From an uncultured Ectothiorhodospiraceae bacterium (GTDB lineage: Bacteria > Pseudomonadota > Gammaproteobacteria > UBA9214), in contig CAMYKJ010000037.1 of the NCBI GenBank assembly GCA_947258945.1, positions 1-6,482 on the forward strand: a stretch of 6,482 bases of DNA, written 5' to 3'. Positions within the stretch are counted from its first letter, which is position 1, and the number at the start of each line of letters is the position of its first letter. The translations under genes were made by a program, and so were the position numbers. The notes beneath the pieces are model-generated. The model was not told where the DNA came from. It ran no database searches and saw nothing but the letters and a program-made list of their open reading frames with translations. Below are positions 1 to 5,905 of the stretch, piece by piece.

Positions 1-1073
1 CCGAGCGCATGCAGTTCGTCGGCGACGGTAGCCAGCACCTCGGTGCCGGTGCGATCGCTTTTCAGGAATTCATCCAGCTGTTCCTTGATGCGTCCAATGT
101 CCTCGCGTACGGTACCGGACACGGTCTGCAGCAATTCCTCGCTGCAGGTCGGAAGACCGTCGCTGCTGTCCGCAGATGCGCTTTCATCCGCTGATATCCC
201 CAGACCGTAGGTCGACCTGATAGATGCGATGCGCGCGGAACCGCCTCCCGATTTATAGACCTGGTACAGCAGGTTCTTCACTAAATCGTCTGTCAGCAAG
301 TCGGAGAAGACTGCCTCACCCTGCTCCATGAGCCGCTTGATATGCCGGTCGATCTGGCCGAACAGGCGCTTGATGCCCGGCGTGACCTCCAGTGCGCCAT
401 CCTGCAGCAGTTCCGCCACGCCGGCAGCCACCCACCACAGGCGCGCGACCGGTTCACTGCCGGCATTCTGCTGCAGGTGATTGAGTATATCGACGAGCAT
501 CTGCAAGCCGGTGCCGCTTGCACCGTTACGGTACCAGTCCAGCAGACCGCCCTGAAAACGGGTTCGTGCCGCCCGTGCCAGGGCTGCGACATCCTGCTGC
601 GCATGCTCCGCCCGCATGTCGAAGACTGTAACCGGCACCCTGACCGACAGGTCCGGGGAAAACACGGCATCTTCCTCGAGTGGCTGCTCGCCACGGGTTG
701 CACGCAGGCTGTTGATCAGCGGAAACAGTACATCCAGCTTGTCCGGACGACCTGCACGAAGACTGTAGAGATATTCCGGAATCTCCAGGAAGCCCTGCAT
801 CAGCAGCTCCAGCGCGGTTTCCGGCTGGTCTACGGAATCCAGCAGCAGGTCGGCAAGCACCTCCTCCATCTCACCGGTCAGGAGATCGGCCCCCTTCAGA
901 TTCACCATCTGCAGCGGACCGCGCGCCTCGTGCAGATGCGCAACGCACCCCTGCAGGGATTCCCTGCTCTTGCTGCCGGCATATTCCTCGAGATAATGCC
1001 GCGCCTGTTTCAGGGTCTCGGCCAGTTCCTTGCGGATCCAGCTCAGTGCGTTGTAATCGATTGCTTCTTGCAT
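1..1073 (-). CDS. chpA: ChpA-like chemotaxis histidine kinase, N-terminal part (runs off the left edge)
   Basis: This is the beginning of the large hybrid kinase of the type IV pilus chemosensory system, a cytoplasmic CheA homologue with several Hpt domains that passes phosphate to PilG and PilH. The open frame has no stop down to base 1, giving 357 visible residues; the catalytic, CheW-like and receiver domains would lie outside the window. The start ATG (1071-1073) has AAGGGA five bases upstream. The N-terminus (MQEAIDYNALSWIRKELAET) and the segment around residues 45-60 (HLHEARGPLQMV) match the FimL-like N-terminal region of ChpA as I remember it from Pseudomonas. Within it, His48-x-x-Arg51-Gly52 resembles an Hpt phosphorylation motif. 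A low-complexity Ser/Asp/Ala linker (about 292-306) precedes a helical stretch (315-357) that looks like the start of the next Hpt-type domain. It follows pilJ after a 166-bp gap. Family assignment is firm; the number of functional Hpt domains cannot be seen. Confidence 0.88.
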   Translation of the reverse strand, partial: MQEAIDYNALSWIRKELAETLKQARHYLEEYAGSKSRESLQGCVAHLHEARGPLQMVNLKGADLLTGEMEEVLADLLLDSVDQPETALELLMQGFLEIPEYLYSLRAGRPDKLDVLFPLINSLRATRGEQPLEEDAVFSPDLSVRVPVTVFDMRAEHAQQDVAALARAARTRFQGGLLDWYRNGASGTGLQMLVDILNHLQQNAGSEPVARLWWVAAGVAELLQDGALEVTPGIKRLFGQIDRHIKRLMEQGEAVFSDLLTDDLVKNLLYQVYKSGGGSARIASIRSTYGLGISADESASADSSDGLPTCSEELLQTVSGTVREDIGRIKEQLDEFLKSDRTGTEVLATVADELHAL

Positions 1074-1190
1074 AATGTTCCCTTGCAGACTGCTACCGGA
1101 TGACGGCGATGCCTGATACCTGCGCCAGCGATGCAGGACCTGTAATAACGTGACCAGCCTGTTGCAATATACGCATCATTTACCCGGGCA

Positions 1191-1219
1191 AGTCCGGCGG
1201 TGAAATTCACCTCCGGTCT
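1191..1219. repeat. Imperfect palindrome / hairpin between pilJ and chpA
   Basis: Arms AGTCCGGCGGTGAA (1191-1204) and TTCACCTCCGGTCT (1206-1219) are inverted copies around a single central A at 1205, with 12 of 14 positions paired. The central 13 bases, GGTGAAATTCACC, are perfectly symmetric. It starts 21 nt after the pilJ stop in the direction of transcription. No T-run follows on the minus strand, so it does not look like a standard intrinsic terminator. It could be an mRNA-stabilising or processing hairpin between pilJ and chpA, or a protein-binding site. The rest of the 1074-1239 gap holds no gene I can support, only the chpA Shine-Dalgarno near its end. Confidence 0.6.
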
Positions 1220-1239
1220 CCGATTATCATGACAATGTC

Positions 1240-3249
1240 TTACTGCGGCAGCTTGAAGCCTGCCACCGAAGTATCGAGATCCTGTGCCAGACTGGACAGG
1301 CCATCAATCGATCGCGATGTCTTCCCGGCACCTTCGGTTGCCTGGGTAGTCAGCTTCTGAATGCCACTCATGGCTGTGGTCAGCTCGGCAGCTGCAACCG
1401 CCTGTTCCTGCGCGTCGCTGGATATACTCTGAATCAGATCGGCGAGCTGGTCGGACACGCTCTCGATCTCTTCAAGCGCGCTACCGGCATCCTCTGCAAG
1501 CTGGGCACCGTTGACCACACCCGAGGTACTTTTCTCCATGGAAATAACTGCCTCGTTGGTGTCGGCCTGAATCGTTTTCACCAGGGCCTCGATCTGCTTG
1601 GTCGCGTTTGCCGACCGCTCGGCGAGTCGCTGAACTTCGTCAGCAACCACCGCGAAACCGCGGCCTGCCTCACCCGCCATGGCCGCCTGGATGGATGCAT
1701 TCAGTGCCAGGATGTTGGTTTGCTCGGCAATGTCGTTGATAAGCTCGACGATGTCGCCGATTTCCTGGGAGCTTTCGCCGAGTCGCTTGATTCGTTTCGA
1801 AGTCTCCTGGATATGTTCGCGAATCGTGTCCATACCGTCCATCGTACGCTGCACGGCCTCGCCGCCCTTCTTGGCGATTTCCACCGATCGCATGGCCACC
1901 TTGGATGATTCATTGGCGTTCGTGGACACCTCGGACATGGTCATTGACATGTCGGCAATGGACTTGCCGGCCACGTTGATGTCCTCGAACTGCTTCTTGC
2001 TGGCGGTCGCCAGCTGGGTCGCGATCTGGTTGGTTTCCTGCACCGATGACGACAGCTTGGACGAGGTATCGTTGATGGTTTTCACCAGGCCACGTAGCGA
2101 GTCCACCGTCACATTGATGGAGTCTGCAATTGCGCCCGTGAAATCCTCGGTCACGGTCGTGCGCACCGTCAGGTCACCGGATGCAAGGTCGCCCATTTCG
2201 TCAAGCAGCCGCACGATGGCTTCCTGGTTATGCACGTTCTCGCCCTCGACCAGGTGGCTGCGCTTGCGTGTATTCATGAGGGTTTCGAAACCCATGAGGA
2301 ATATCATGAACAGTGCAACAGCACCGAAAACATACGCCAGCTTGTTGCTGACCAGACGGCTTGCCGCACTGGCTGCCAGTTCCGTCTTGAGCTTGTTGGC
2401 TGCGTTAAAGAGCATTTCGCTCTGTCCGGTAATGCCCGCCACCGCGGCCTGAATGGTAACCAGTTCATCCGCATTTTCGACAATAGTACCCACATTGTCG
2501 CTGACCCGGCTGAACAGCAGCGCGATCTTCTGCAGCTTGTCCTTGAGTGTCTTGCCCTGCAATTTTTTTATGCCGCCGGTACCGCGCATGAAGCCGTCCA
2601 GTACGCGACCGAATTCCTTCGTATCTGCAGCAAACAGGATGGCGGCGGACTCGGTATCGATGCCCCGCATGACGTCGTTCAGGCTGTTGACAATCCGCTG
2701 ACCCAGCACGGACTGGTTACTGGCAAGCTTTACCTGTGCCGAACTGGCACCCTGCTTCACCAGCGTGTTGGTCACATCCTGGGTATGCTCCATCAACTGG
2801 GGCATAACCTCTGACATGAGACTGGTTGATTCGGCCATGGCCATGATCAGGACCTGGCCTTCCAGCACTGCATCGATATTGGGACGAAATCCGTTCCAGG
2901 TCTTGTCCAGATGGACCACGGCCAGACTTTCCGGCGACTTGCCCGAACCGGCTCCGTTACCGAAATCGTTCATCTGCTTTTTGAGAATGCTGCTGAAAGC
3001 CTTCTTGGACTGGCTCATCCTGCTGAAGGCGGTGTCATCGCCAGACGTCGCTGCCAGCGCGTATTTCGCGACTCGCTGCGACTGGATAAGCTGCTCGCTG
3101 ACATCGGTCATGCGCGACTGGTGTCTGCTTGCATGGTCGCCCACTGTTACGAAGGTCCAGACCATTGCACTTACAGCACACAGCATAATGAAGAAATACA
3201 TCTTCATTGTGCTCCTTGCTCCACCCTTCTTCGTATTGAACATCTTCAT
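1240..3249 (-). CDS. pilJ: PilJ, type IV pilus methyl-accepting chemoreceptor
   Basis: This is the inner-membrane receptor of the twitching chemosensory system, which signals through PilI to ChpA. Counting from the ATG at 3249 it has 669 residues, close to the family length (about 680). A short basic cytoplasmic tail is followed by TM1 (about 18-36), a periplasmic PilJ-type sensor region (about 40-300) with the SQRVAK segment near 57, TM2 (about 304-325), a HAMP-like segment (about 330-390) and a long coiled-coil signalling domain to the end. The hairpin tip is clear: IAEQTNILALNAS (507-519), then QAAMAGEAGRGFAVVADEV (521-539). Gln and Met stand where ordinary chemoreceptors have Glu and Arg, as I recall for PilJ. 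No CheR-binding pentapeptide is visible at the C-terminus, which ends FKLPQ. The start is chosen for AGGAG 10 nt upstream and for fit to the family N-terminus. A GTG 30 bases earlier (3279) lacks a good ribosome site; an ATG at 3207 is a credible rival. Confidence 0.95.
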   Translation of the reverse strand: MKMFNTKKGGARSTMKMYFFIMLCAVSAMVWTFVTVGDHASRHQSRMTDVSEQLIQSQRVAKYALAATSGDDTAFSRMSQSKKAFSSILKKQMNDFGNGAGSGKSPESLAVVHLDKTWNGFRPNIDAVLEGQVLIMAMAESTSLMSEVMPQLMEHTQDVTNTLVKQGASSAQVKLASNQSVLGQRIVNSLNDVMRGIDTESAAILFAADTKEFGRVLDGFMRGTGGIKKLQGKTLKDKLQKIALLFSRVSDNVGTIVENADELVTIQAAVAGITGQSEMLFNAANKLKTELAASAASRLVSNKLAYVFGAVALFMIFLMGFETLMNTRKRSHLVEGENVHNQEAIVRLLDEMGDLASGDLTVRTTVTEDFTGAIADSINVTVDSLRGLVKTINDTSSKLSSSVQETNQIATQLATASKKQFEDINVAGKSIADMSMTMSEVSTNANESSKVAMRSVEIAKKGGEAVQRTMDGMDTIREHIQETSKRIKRLGESSQEIGDIVELINDIAEQTNILALNASIQAAMAGEAGRGFAVVADEVQRLAERSANATKQIEALVKTIQADTNEAVISMEKSTSGVVNGAQLAEDAGSALEEIESVSDQLADLIQSISSDAQEQAVAAAELTTAMSGIQKLTTQATEGAGKTSRSIDGLSSLAQDLDTSVAGFKLPQ

Positions 3250-3264
3250 AATGGTCCGTCTCCT
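3205..3264 (-). promoter_or_regulatory. Two candidate translation starts of pilJ, each with a Shine-Dalgarno
   Basis: On the minus strand AGGAG (3264-3260) lies 10 nt before the ATG at 3249. AAGGAG (3217-3212) lies 4 nt before a second in-frame ATG at 3207. Both ATGs begin the same 10-mer, ATGAAGATGT, exactly 42 nt (14 codons) apart. The upstream start leaves a 17-residue basic tail before TM1, like the family; the downstream one leaves only about three residues. I annotate the upstream start, but both could be used. Confidence 0.5.
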
Positions 3265-3321
3265 GACAGATTTGGTCACAATATATGGTTACGGGGTCAG
3301 CCCTCTGTTACCTGCAATCCG

Positions 3322-3858
3322 TCAGACGGCGGCCTGCAGGAATTGTGGTGAATCAGCAAGTTTGTGCAGACTGAAGATCGCCCAGGTCAGACTGCCCCGG
3401 CGAAATACGTGCTGCGTATAAGGCAAGAGGAATTCATCAACCTCTGCATCTTCAAGCGAATATTCATCATCCATGAAATGTTTCAGCCCGAGCACTTCGT
3501 CAACGATCAGACCGGAATAGAAACCGTTGTAATCGATCACGAGTACGCGGGCCTTGCCGGTAATCCTGATCACTGAACCGGTCAGGCATCCACTCAGGTC
3601 AATCACCGGCAGCAGGTTGCCGCGGATATTCGCGATGCCGCGCACCCATGGCTGCGTCAACGGCACCCTGGAAAGTTCCGGAACGTCCAGAATCTCAACC
3701 ACCTCGCCAAGCTGCGAGACCAGGTCATTGTTGCCGATGCGATAGGTAATACCGGCCCATTCCTTCGTCGTCTCGGTCTGGTCCTCGTGGCTGCCACCGG
3801 TCCCCCGGCAGCCGTCCTCGATTGCCTTGAGATACTCGACCGGATGTGTGCTGTTCAT
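3322..3858 (-). CDS. pilI: PilI, CheW-like adaptor of the pilus chemosensory system
   Basis: PilI is the cytoplasmic scaffold linking the receptor PilJ to the kinase ChpA. From the ATG at 3858 it has 178 residues, the length I recall for PilI. The first 30 or so residues are variable and polar. A single CheW fold spans about residues 33-172, seen in WAGITYRIG, the typical CheW core WVRGIANIRGNLLPVIDLSG (72-91) and GLIVDEVLGLKHF (116-128). It lies between pilH and pilJ in the order expected for this operon, 13 nt after the pilH stop with this start. Start choice is uncertain: an in-frame ATG at 3867 (AAGG only 2 nt away) adds three residues, and a TTG at 3882 overlapping the pilH end adds eight. 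The ATG at 3858 has AAGG 11 nt upstream. No catalytic activity is expected. Confidence 0.92.
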   Translation of the reverse strand: MNSTHPVEYLKAIEDGCRGTGGSHEDQTETTKEWAGITYRIGNNDLVSQLGEVVEILDVPELSRVPLTQPWVRGIANIRGNLLPVIDLSGCLTGSVIRITGKARVLVIDYNGFYSGLIVDEVLGLKHFMDDEYSLEDAEVDEFLLPYTQHVFRRGSLTWAIFSLHKLADSPQFLQAAV

Positions 3859-3871
3859 CTGTTCCATAGCC

Positions 3872-4237
3872 TTATGCCGCAAGCGCCTGGTTGATGAGTG
3901 TCAGCAGCGTGTTTTCGCGCACCGGCTTGGTTACGTAGTTCGATGCGCCCTGGCGCATGCCCCATACCCGGTCCACCTGCTGATCCTTGCGGGTCACGAT
4001 TATGACCGGGATGTCGGCCGTTTCCGGATCAGAGGTCAGTTGCCGCGTGGCCTGAAATCCGTTCAGCCCGGGCATCACGACATCCATCAGGATAAGGTCG
4101 GGTTTTTCACGCCTGGCCGTCTCGATACCCTCCTGGGCATTACCCGCTGTCACGGTGGAGTAGCCGTTCTTCTCGAGCATTTTCTTGAGCACGTGAGTAT
4201 CGGTCGGAGAGTCGTCAACTATCATTATGTGTTTCAT
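3872..4237 (-). CDS. pilH: PilH, CheY-like response regulator
   Basis: A stand-alone receiver domain of 121 residues with no output domain. In the characterised system PilH acts downstream of ChpA, tied to pilus retraction or to acting as a phosphate sink beside PilG. All receiver signature residues are present: acidic pair Asp8-Asp9, phosphoacceptor Asp52 in LILMDVVMPGLNGF, Thr82 in IIVTRKDQ and Lys104 in VTKPV. The sequence VWGMRQGASNYVTKPV (91-106) fits PilH rather than PilG. The start ATG at 4237 has AGAGG 8 nt upstream. It follows pilG after a 49-bp gap and is followed closely by pilI. Confidence 0.94.
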   Translation of the reverse strand: MKHIMIVDDSPTDTHVLKKMLEKNGYSTVTAGNAQEGIETARREKPDLILMDVVMPGLNGFQATRQLTSDPETADIPVIIVTRKDQQVDRVWGMRQGASNYVTKPVRENTLLTLINQALAA

Positions 4238-4286
4238 CGGTGGTGCCTCTTTAATCTGTCAGCGGGTAGCAATCATCAGTATGGAT

Positions 4287-4742
4287 TCAGCTGCCCGTGC
4301 CGGAGGTACAATGCTGTTCGATTGCCGCCAGCAACTCTTCCCGAGTGAACGGCTTGGTAATGTAATGATCGGACCCGACGACCCGCCCGCGGGCACGGTC
4401 GAACAGACCGTCCTTGCTGGAAAGCATGACGACCGGGGTATGACGGAATATCTTGTGATGCTTGATCAGTGCGCAGGTCTGGTAGCCATCGAGGCGCGGC
4501 ATCATGATGTCGAGAAAAATCAGGCTGGGTCGGTGGTCGGCGATCATGCTGAGCGCCTCGAACCCGTCGGTCGCGACGATGACCTCAAAACCTTCGTTCC
4601 TGAGCAAGGTCTCGGCCGTGCGGCGAATCGTCTTGCTGTCGTCGATGACCATGATCTTCGTGGTCGCTTGGCTATCGGTCTCGGTGGCCCCGTCGATGCT
4701 GTCGGGGGCCGTCATATCACCAGCCGGTACGCTACTTTGCAT
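4287..4742 (-). CDS. pilG: PilG, CheY-like response regulator
   Basis: First gene of the pilus chemosensory operon: a stand-alone receiver of 151 residues, phosphorylated by ChpA in the known system and linked there to pilus extension and cAMP production. The receiver core begins near residue 29. Acidic pair Asp34-Asp35 sits in MVIDDSKTIRRTAETLL, a very PilG-like stretch. Phosphoacceptor Asp78 lies in FLDIMMPRLDGYQTCALIK, Ser108 in MLSSKDGLFD, and Lys130 in ITKPF. About 28 polar residues rich in Ser, Thr, Asp and Ala precede the core, longer than the roughly nine I recall in Pseudomonas PilG. The start ATG at 4742 is supported by AGAGG 5 nt upstream; an internal ATG (residue 10) has no comparable site. 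Upstream lies the divergent region shared with gshB. Confidence 0.95.
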   Translation of the reverse strand: MQSSVPAGDMTAPDSIDGATETDSQATTKIMVIDDSKTIRRTAETLLRNEGFEVIVATDGFEALSMIADHRPSLIFLDIMMPRLDGYQTCALIKHHKIFRHTPVVMLSSKDGLFDRARGRVVGSDHYITKPFTREELLAAIEQHCTSGTGS

Positions 4743-4785
4743 GATGACCTCTATATGTTTGTTTTGTCAGACATTTAAACCAATA

Positions 4786-4811
4786 CCCGAGTCTTCCCCG
4801 CGCCCCCGCCC
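4786..4811 (-). other. Four-run G-quadruplex motif upstream of pilG
   Basis: On the minus strand (pilG sense strand) there are runs of 3, 5, 4 and 3 guanines at 4811-4809, 4807-4803, 4799-4796 and 4788-4786. They are separated by loops of 1, 3 and 7 bases. This satisfies the usual G3+N1-7 rule for an intramolecular quadruplex. It lies 44-69 bases upstream of the pilG start codon. The plus strand is correspondingly C-rich. The match is seen directly; folding in vivo is not shown. Confidence 0.55.
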
Positions 4812-4835
4812 ATGTCACGGCCACTTCCCGAAGCG

Positions 4836-4865
4836 ATTTAATTTAGTATTGGCATTCTGATACAA
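4836..4865 (-). promoter_or_regulatory. Weak sigma70-like promoter candidate for pilG
   Basis: On the minus strand TTGTAT (4865-4860, -35-like) and TTAAAT (4841-4836, -10-like) are 18 bases apart, within the only AT-rich part of the divergent region. The hexamers match the consensus poorly (3/6 and 4/6). Transcription from here would give a leader of about 85 nt that includes the G-rich quadruplex motif. No clearly better candidate closer to pilG was found; TTGGTT at 4783-4778 has no well-spaced -10. Confidence 0.2.
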
Positions 4866-4876
4866 CGATTTATCGT
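4849..4876 (+). promoter_or_regulatory. Sigma70-like promoter candidate for gshB-apbE
   Basis: TTGGCA (4849-4854, 5/6 match to the -35 consensus) and TATCGT (4871-4876, 4/6 match to the -10) are separated by 16 bases. The predicted start near 4883 leaves a leader of about 70 nt before gshB. It physically overlaps the opposite-strand candidate for pilG, so the two directions could compete for RNA polymerase. This is inferred from sequence alone. Confidence 0.4.
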
Positions 4877-4951
4877 CATTCTGTCTGCAAACTTTACGAC
4901 CGGCGAACCACGGGCCGCGAGCCCCTCCCAAACCAGCAAAAAAGGAAGCAA

Positions 4952-5905
4952 ATGGACATCAAACTCGGCGTCGTCATGGACCCGATCGGGGCCATCAATT
5001 TTCACAAGGACAGCACTCTGGCCATGCTGCTGGCGGCACAGCAGCGTGGCTGGTCGCTGTACTATATGGAACAGGACGACCTGTTTCTGGAGGACAGCCA
5101 CTGCCAGGCCCGCATGACCCCGCTGACGGTCCACGCGGACGAGCACAACTGGTTTACCCTGGGCGAGGCCACCACCCGCCCGCTGTCCGAACTTGACGTG
5201 GTCCTGATGCGCAAGGACCCGCCGGTCGATCTCGAGTACCTGTACACCGGCTTCCTGCTGGAACGTGCCGAGGCAGACGGCGTCCTGGTCGTCAACCGGC
5301 CCACCTCGGTGCGCAATGCCAGCGAGAAGCTGTATACCGCGTGGTTCATGCAATGCTGTGCCCCCATGCGCGTCTCCCGCGACAAGCAGGTACTGGAGGC
5401 GTTTATCCACGAACACGGTGATATCGTGGTGAAGCCCCTCAACGGCATGGGGGGTGCCTCGGTGTTCCGCGTGCGGAAAGATGATCCCAACCTGCATGTC
5501 ATCCTCGAGACCATCACCGACGACGGCCGGCAGACTGCCATGGCACAACGCTATATCCCCGAGATCGCACAGGGCGACAAGCGCATCCTGTTGATCGACG
5601 GCGAACCGTTCCCGCATGCACTGGCGCGCATCCCGGCGGCCGGCGAGACTCGCGGCAACCTGGCGGCCGGCGCCACCGGCAAGGGTGTCGACCTCAACGA
5701 GCGCGACCACTGGATCTGCCAGCAGGTCGGCCCGACGCTGCGCGAGCAGGGGCTGCTGTTCGTCGGGCTGGATGTCATCGGCGACTATCTCACCGAGATC
5801 AACATCACCAGCCCGACCTGTATTCGCGAACTCGACAAGATCTACAAAACCGATATCGCCGGTCAACTGATGGATACCATCGAGAAACGGCTGCAGCAGC
5901 GGTGA
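4952..5905 (+). CDS. gshB: Glutathione synthetase
   Basis: This cytoplasmic ATP-grasp ligase joins gamma-glutamylcysteine and glycine with ATP, the last step of glutathione synthesis. The protein has 317 residues, one more than E. coli GshB (316) as I recall it, and is colinear from end to end. Family landmarks are KLGVVMDPI (4-12), VLMRKDPP (84-91), NEKL-like ASEKLYTAWF (123-132), the ATP-grasp core VVKPLNGMGGASVFRV (159-174), GDKRILLIDGEP (208-219), GETRGNLAAGATG (231-243) and GLDVIGDYLTEINITSPTC (272-290). Asp274, Glu282 and Asn284 in the last correspond to the metal ligands of the E. coli enzyme. The start ATG is preceded by AAAGGAAG ending 3 nt upstream. It diverges from pilG, a placement shared with Pseudomonas that reflects conserved gene order rather than a known functional link. 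Its stop overlaps the next gene. Confidence 0.97.
   Translation: MDIKLGVVMDPIGAINFHKDSTLAMLLAAQQRGWSLYYMEQDDLFLEDSHCQARMTPLTVHADEHNWFTLGEATTRPLSELDVVLMRKDPPVDLEYLYTGFLLERAEADGVLVVNRPTSVRNASEKLYTAWFMQCCAPMRVSRDKQVLEAFIHEHGDIVVKPLNGMGGASVFRVRKDDPNLHVILETITDDGRQTAMAQRYIPEIAQGDKRILLIDGEPFPHALARIPAAGETRGNLAAGATGKGVDLNERDHWICQQVGPTLREQGLLFVGLDVIGDYLTEINITSPTCIRELDKIYKTDIAGQLMDTIEKRLQQR

Noticed and set aside
342..1103. A 253-codon open frame on the plus strand antisense to chpA
   Set aside because: The minus strand encodes a clear ChpA N-terminus with a good ribosome site over the same bases; the plus-strand product resembles nothing.
1191..1219. Rho-independent terminator after pilJ
   Set aside because: The palindrome is strong but no T-run follows on the transcribed strand, and chpA continues in the same direction with its own ribosome site.
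1221..1230. Mini-ORF on the minus strand starting at the ATG of 1230
   Set aside because: It reads only seven codons before a stop and has no ribosome site of its own.
2230..2814. A 194-codon open frame on the plus strand inside pilJ
   Set aside because: It is antisense to the TM2, HAMP-like and sensor regions of pilJ and has no plausible start context or family features.
3250..3279. GTG at 3279 as the pilJ start
   Set aside because: The only good Shine-Dalgarno in this stretch lies downstream of it and serves the ATG at 3249; the extra ten residues do not fit the family N-terminus.
4838..5866. A 342-codon open frame on the minus strand antisense to gshB
   Set aside because: It is the mirror of a strongly conserved, full-length gshB in a GC-rich gene; its translation has no recognisable family.
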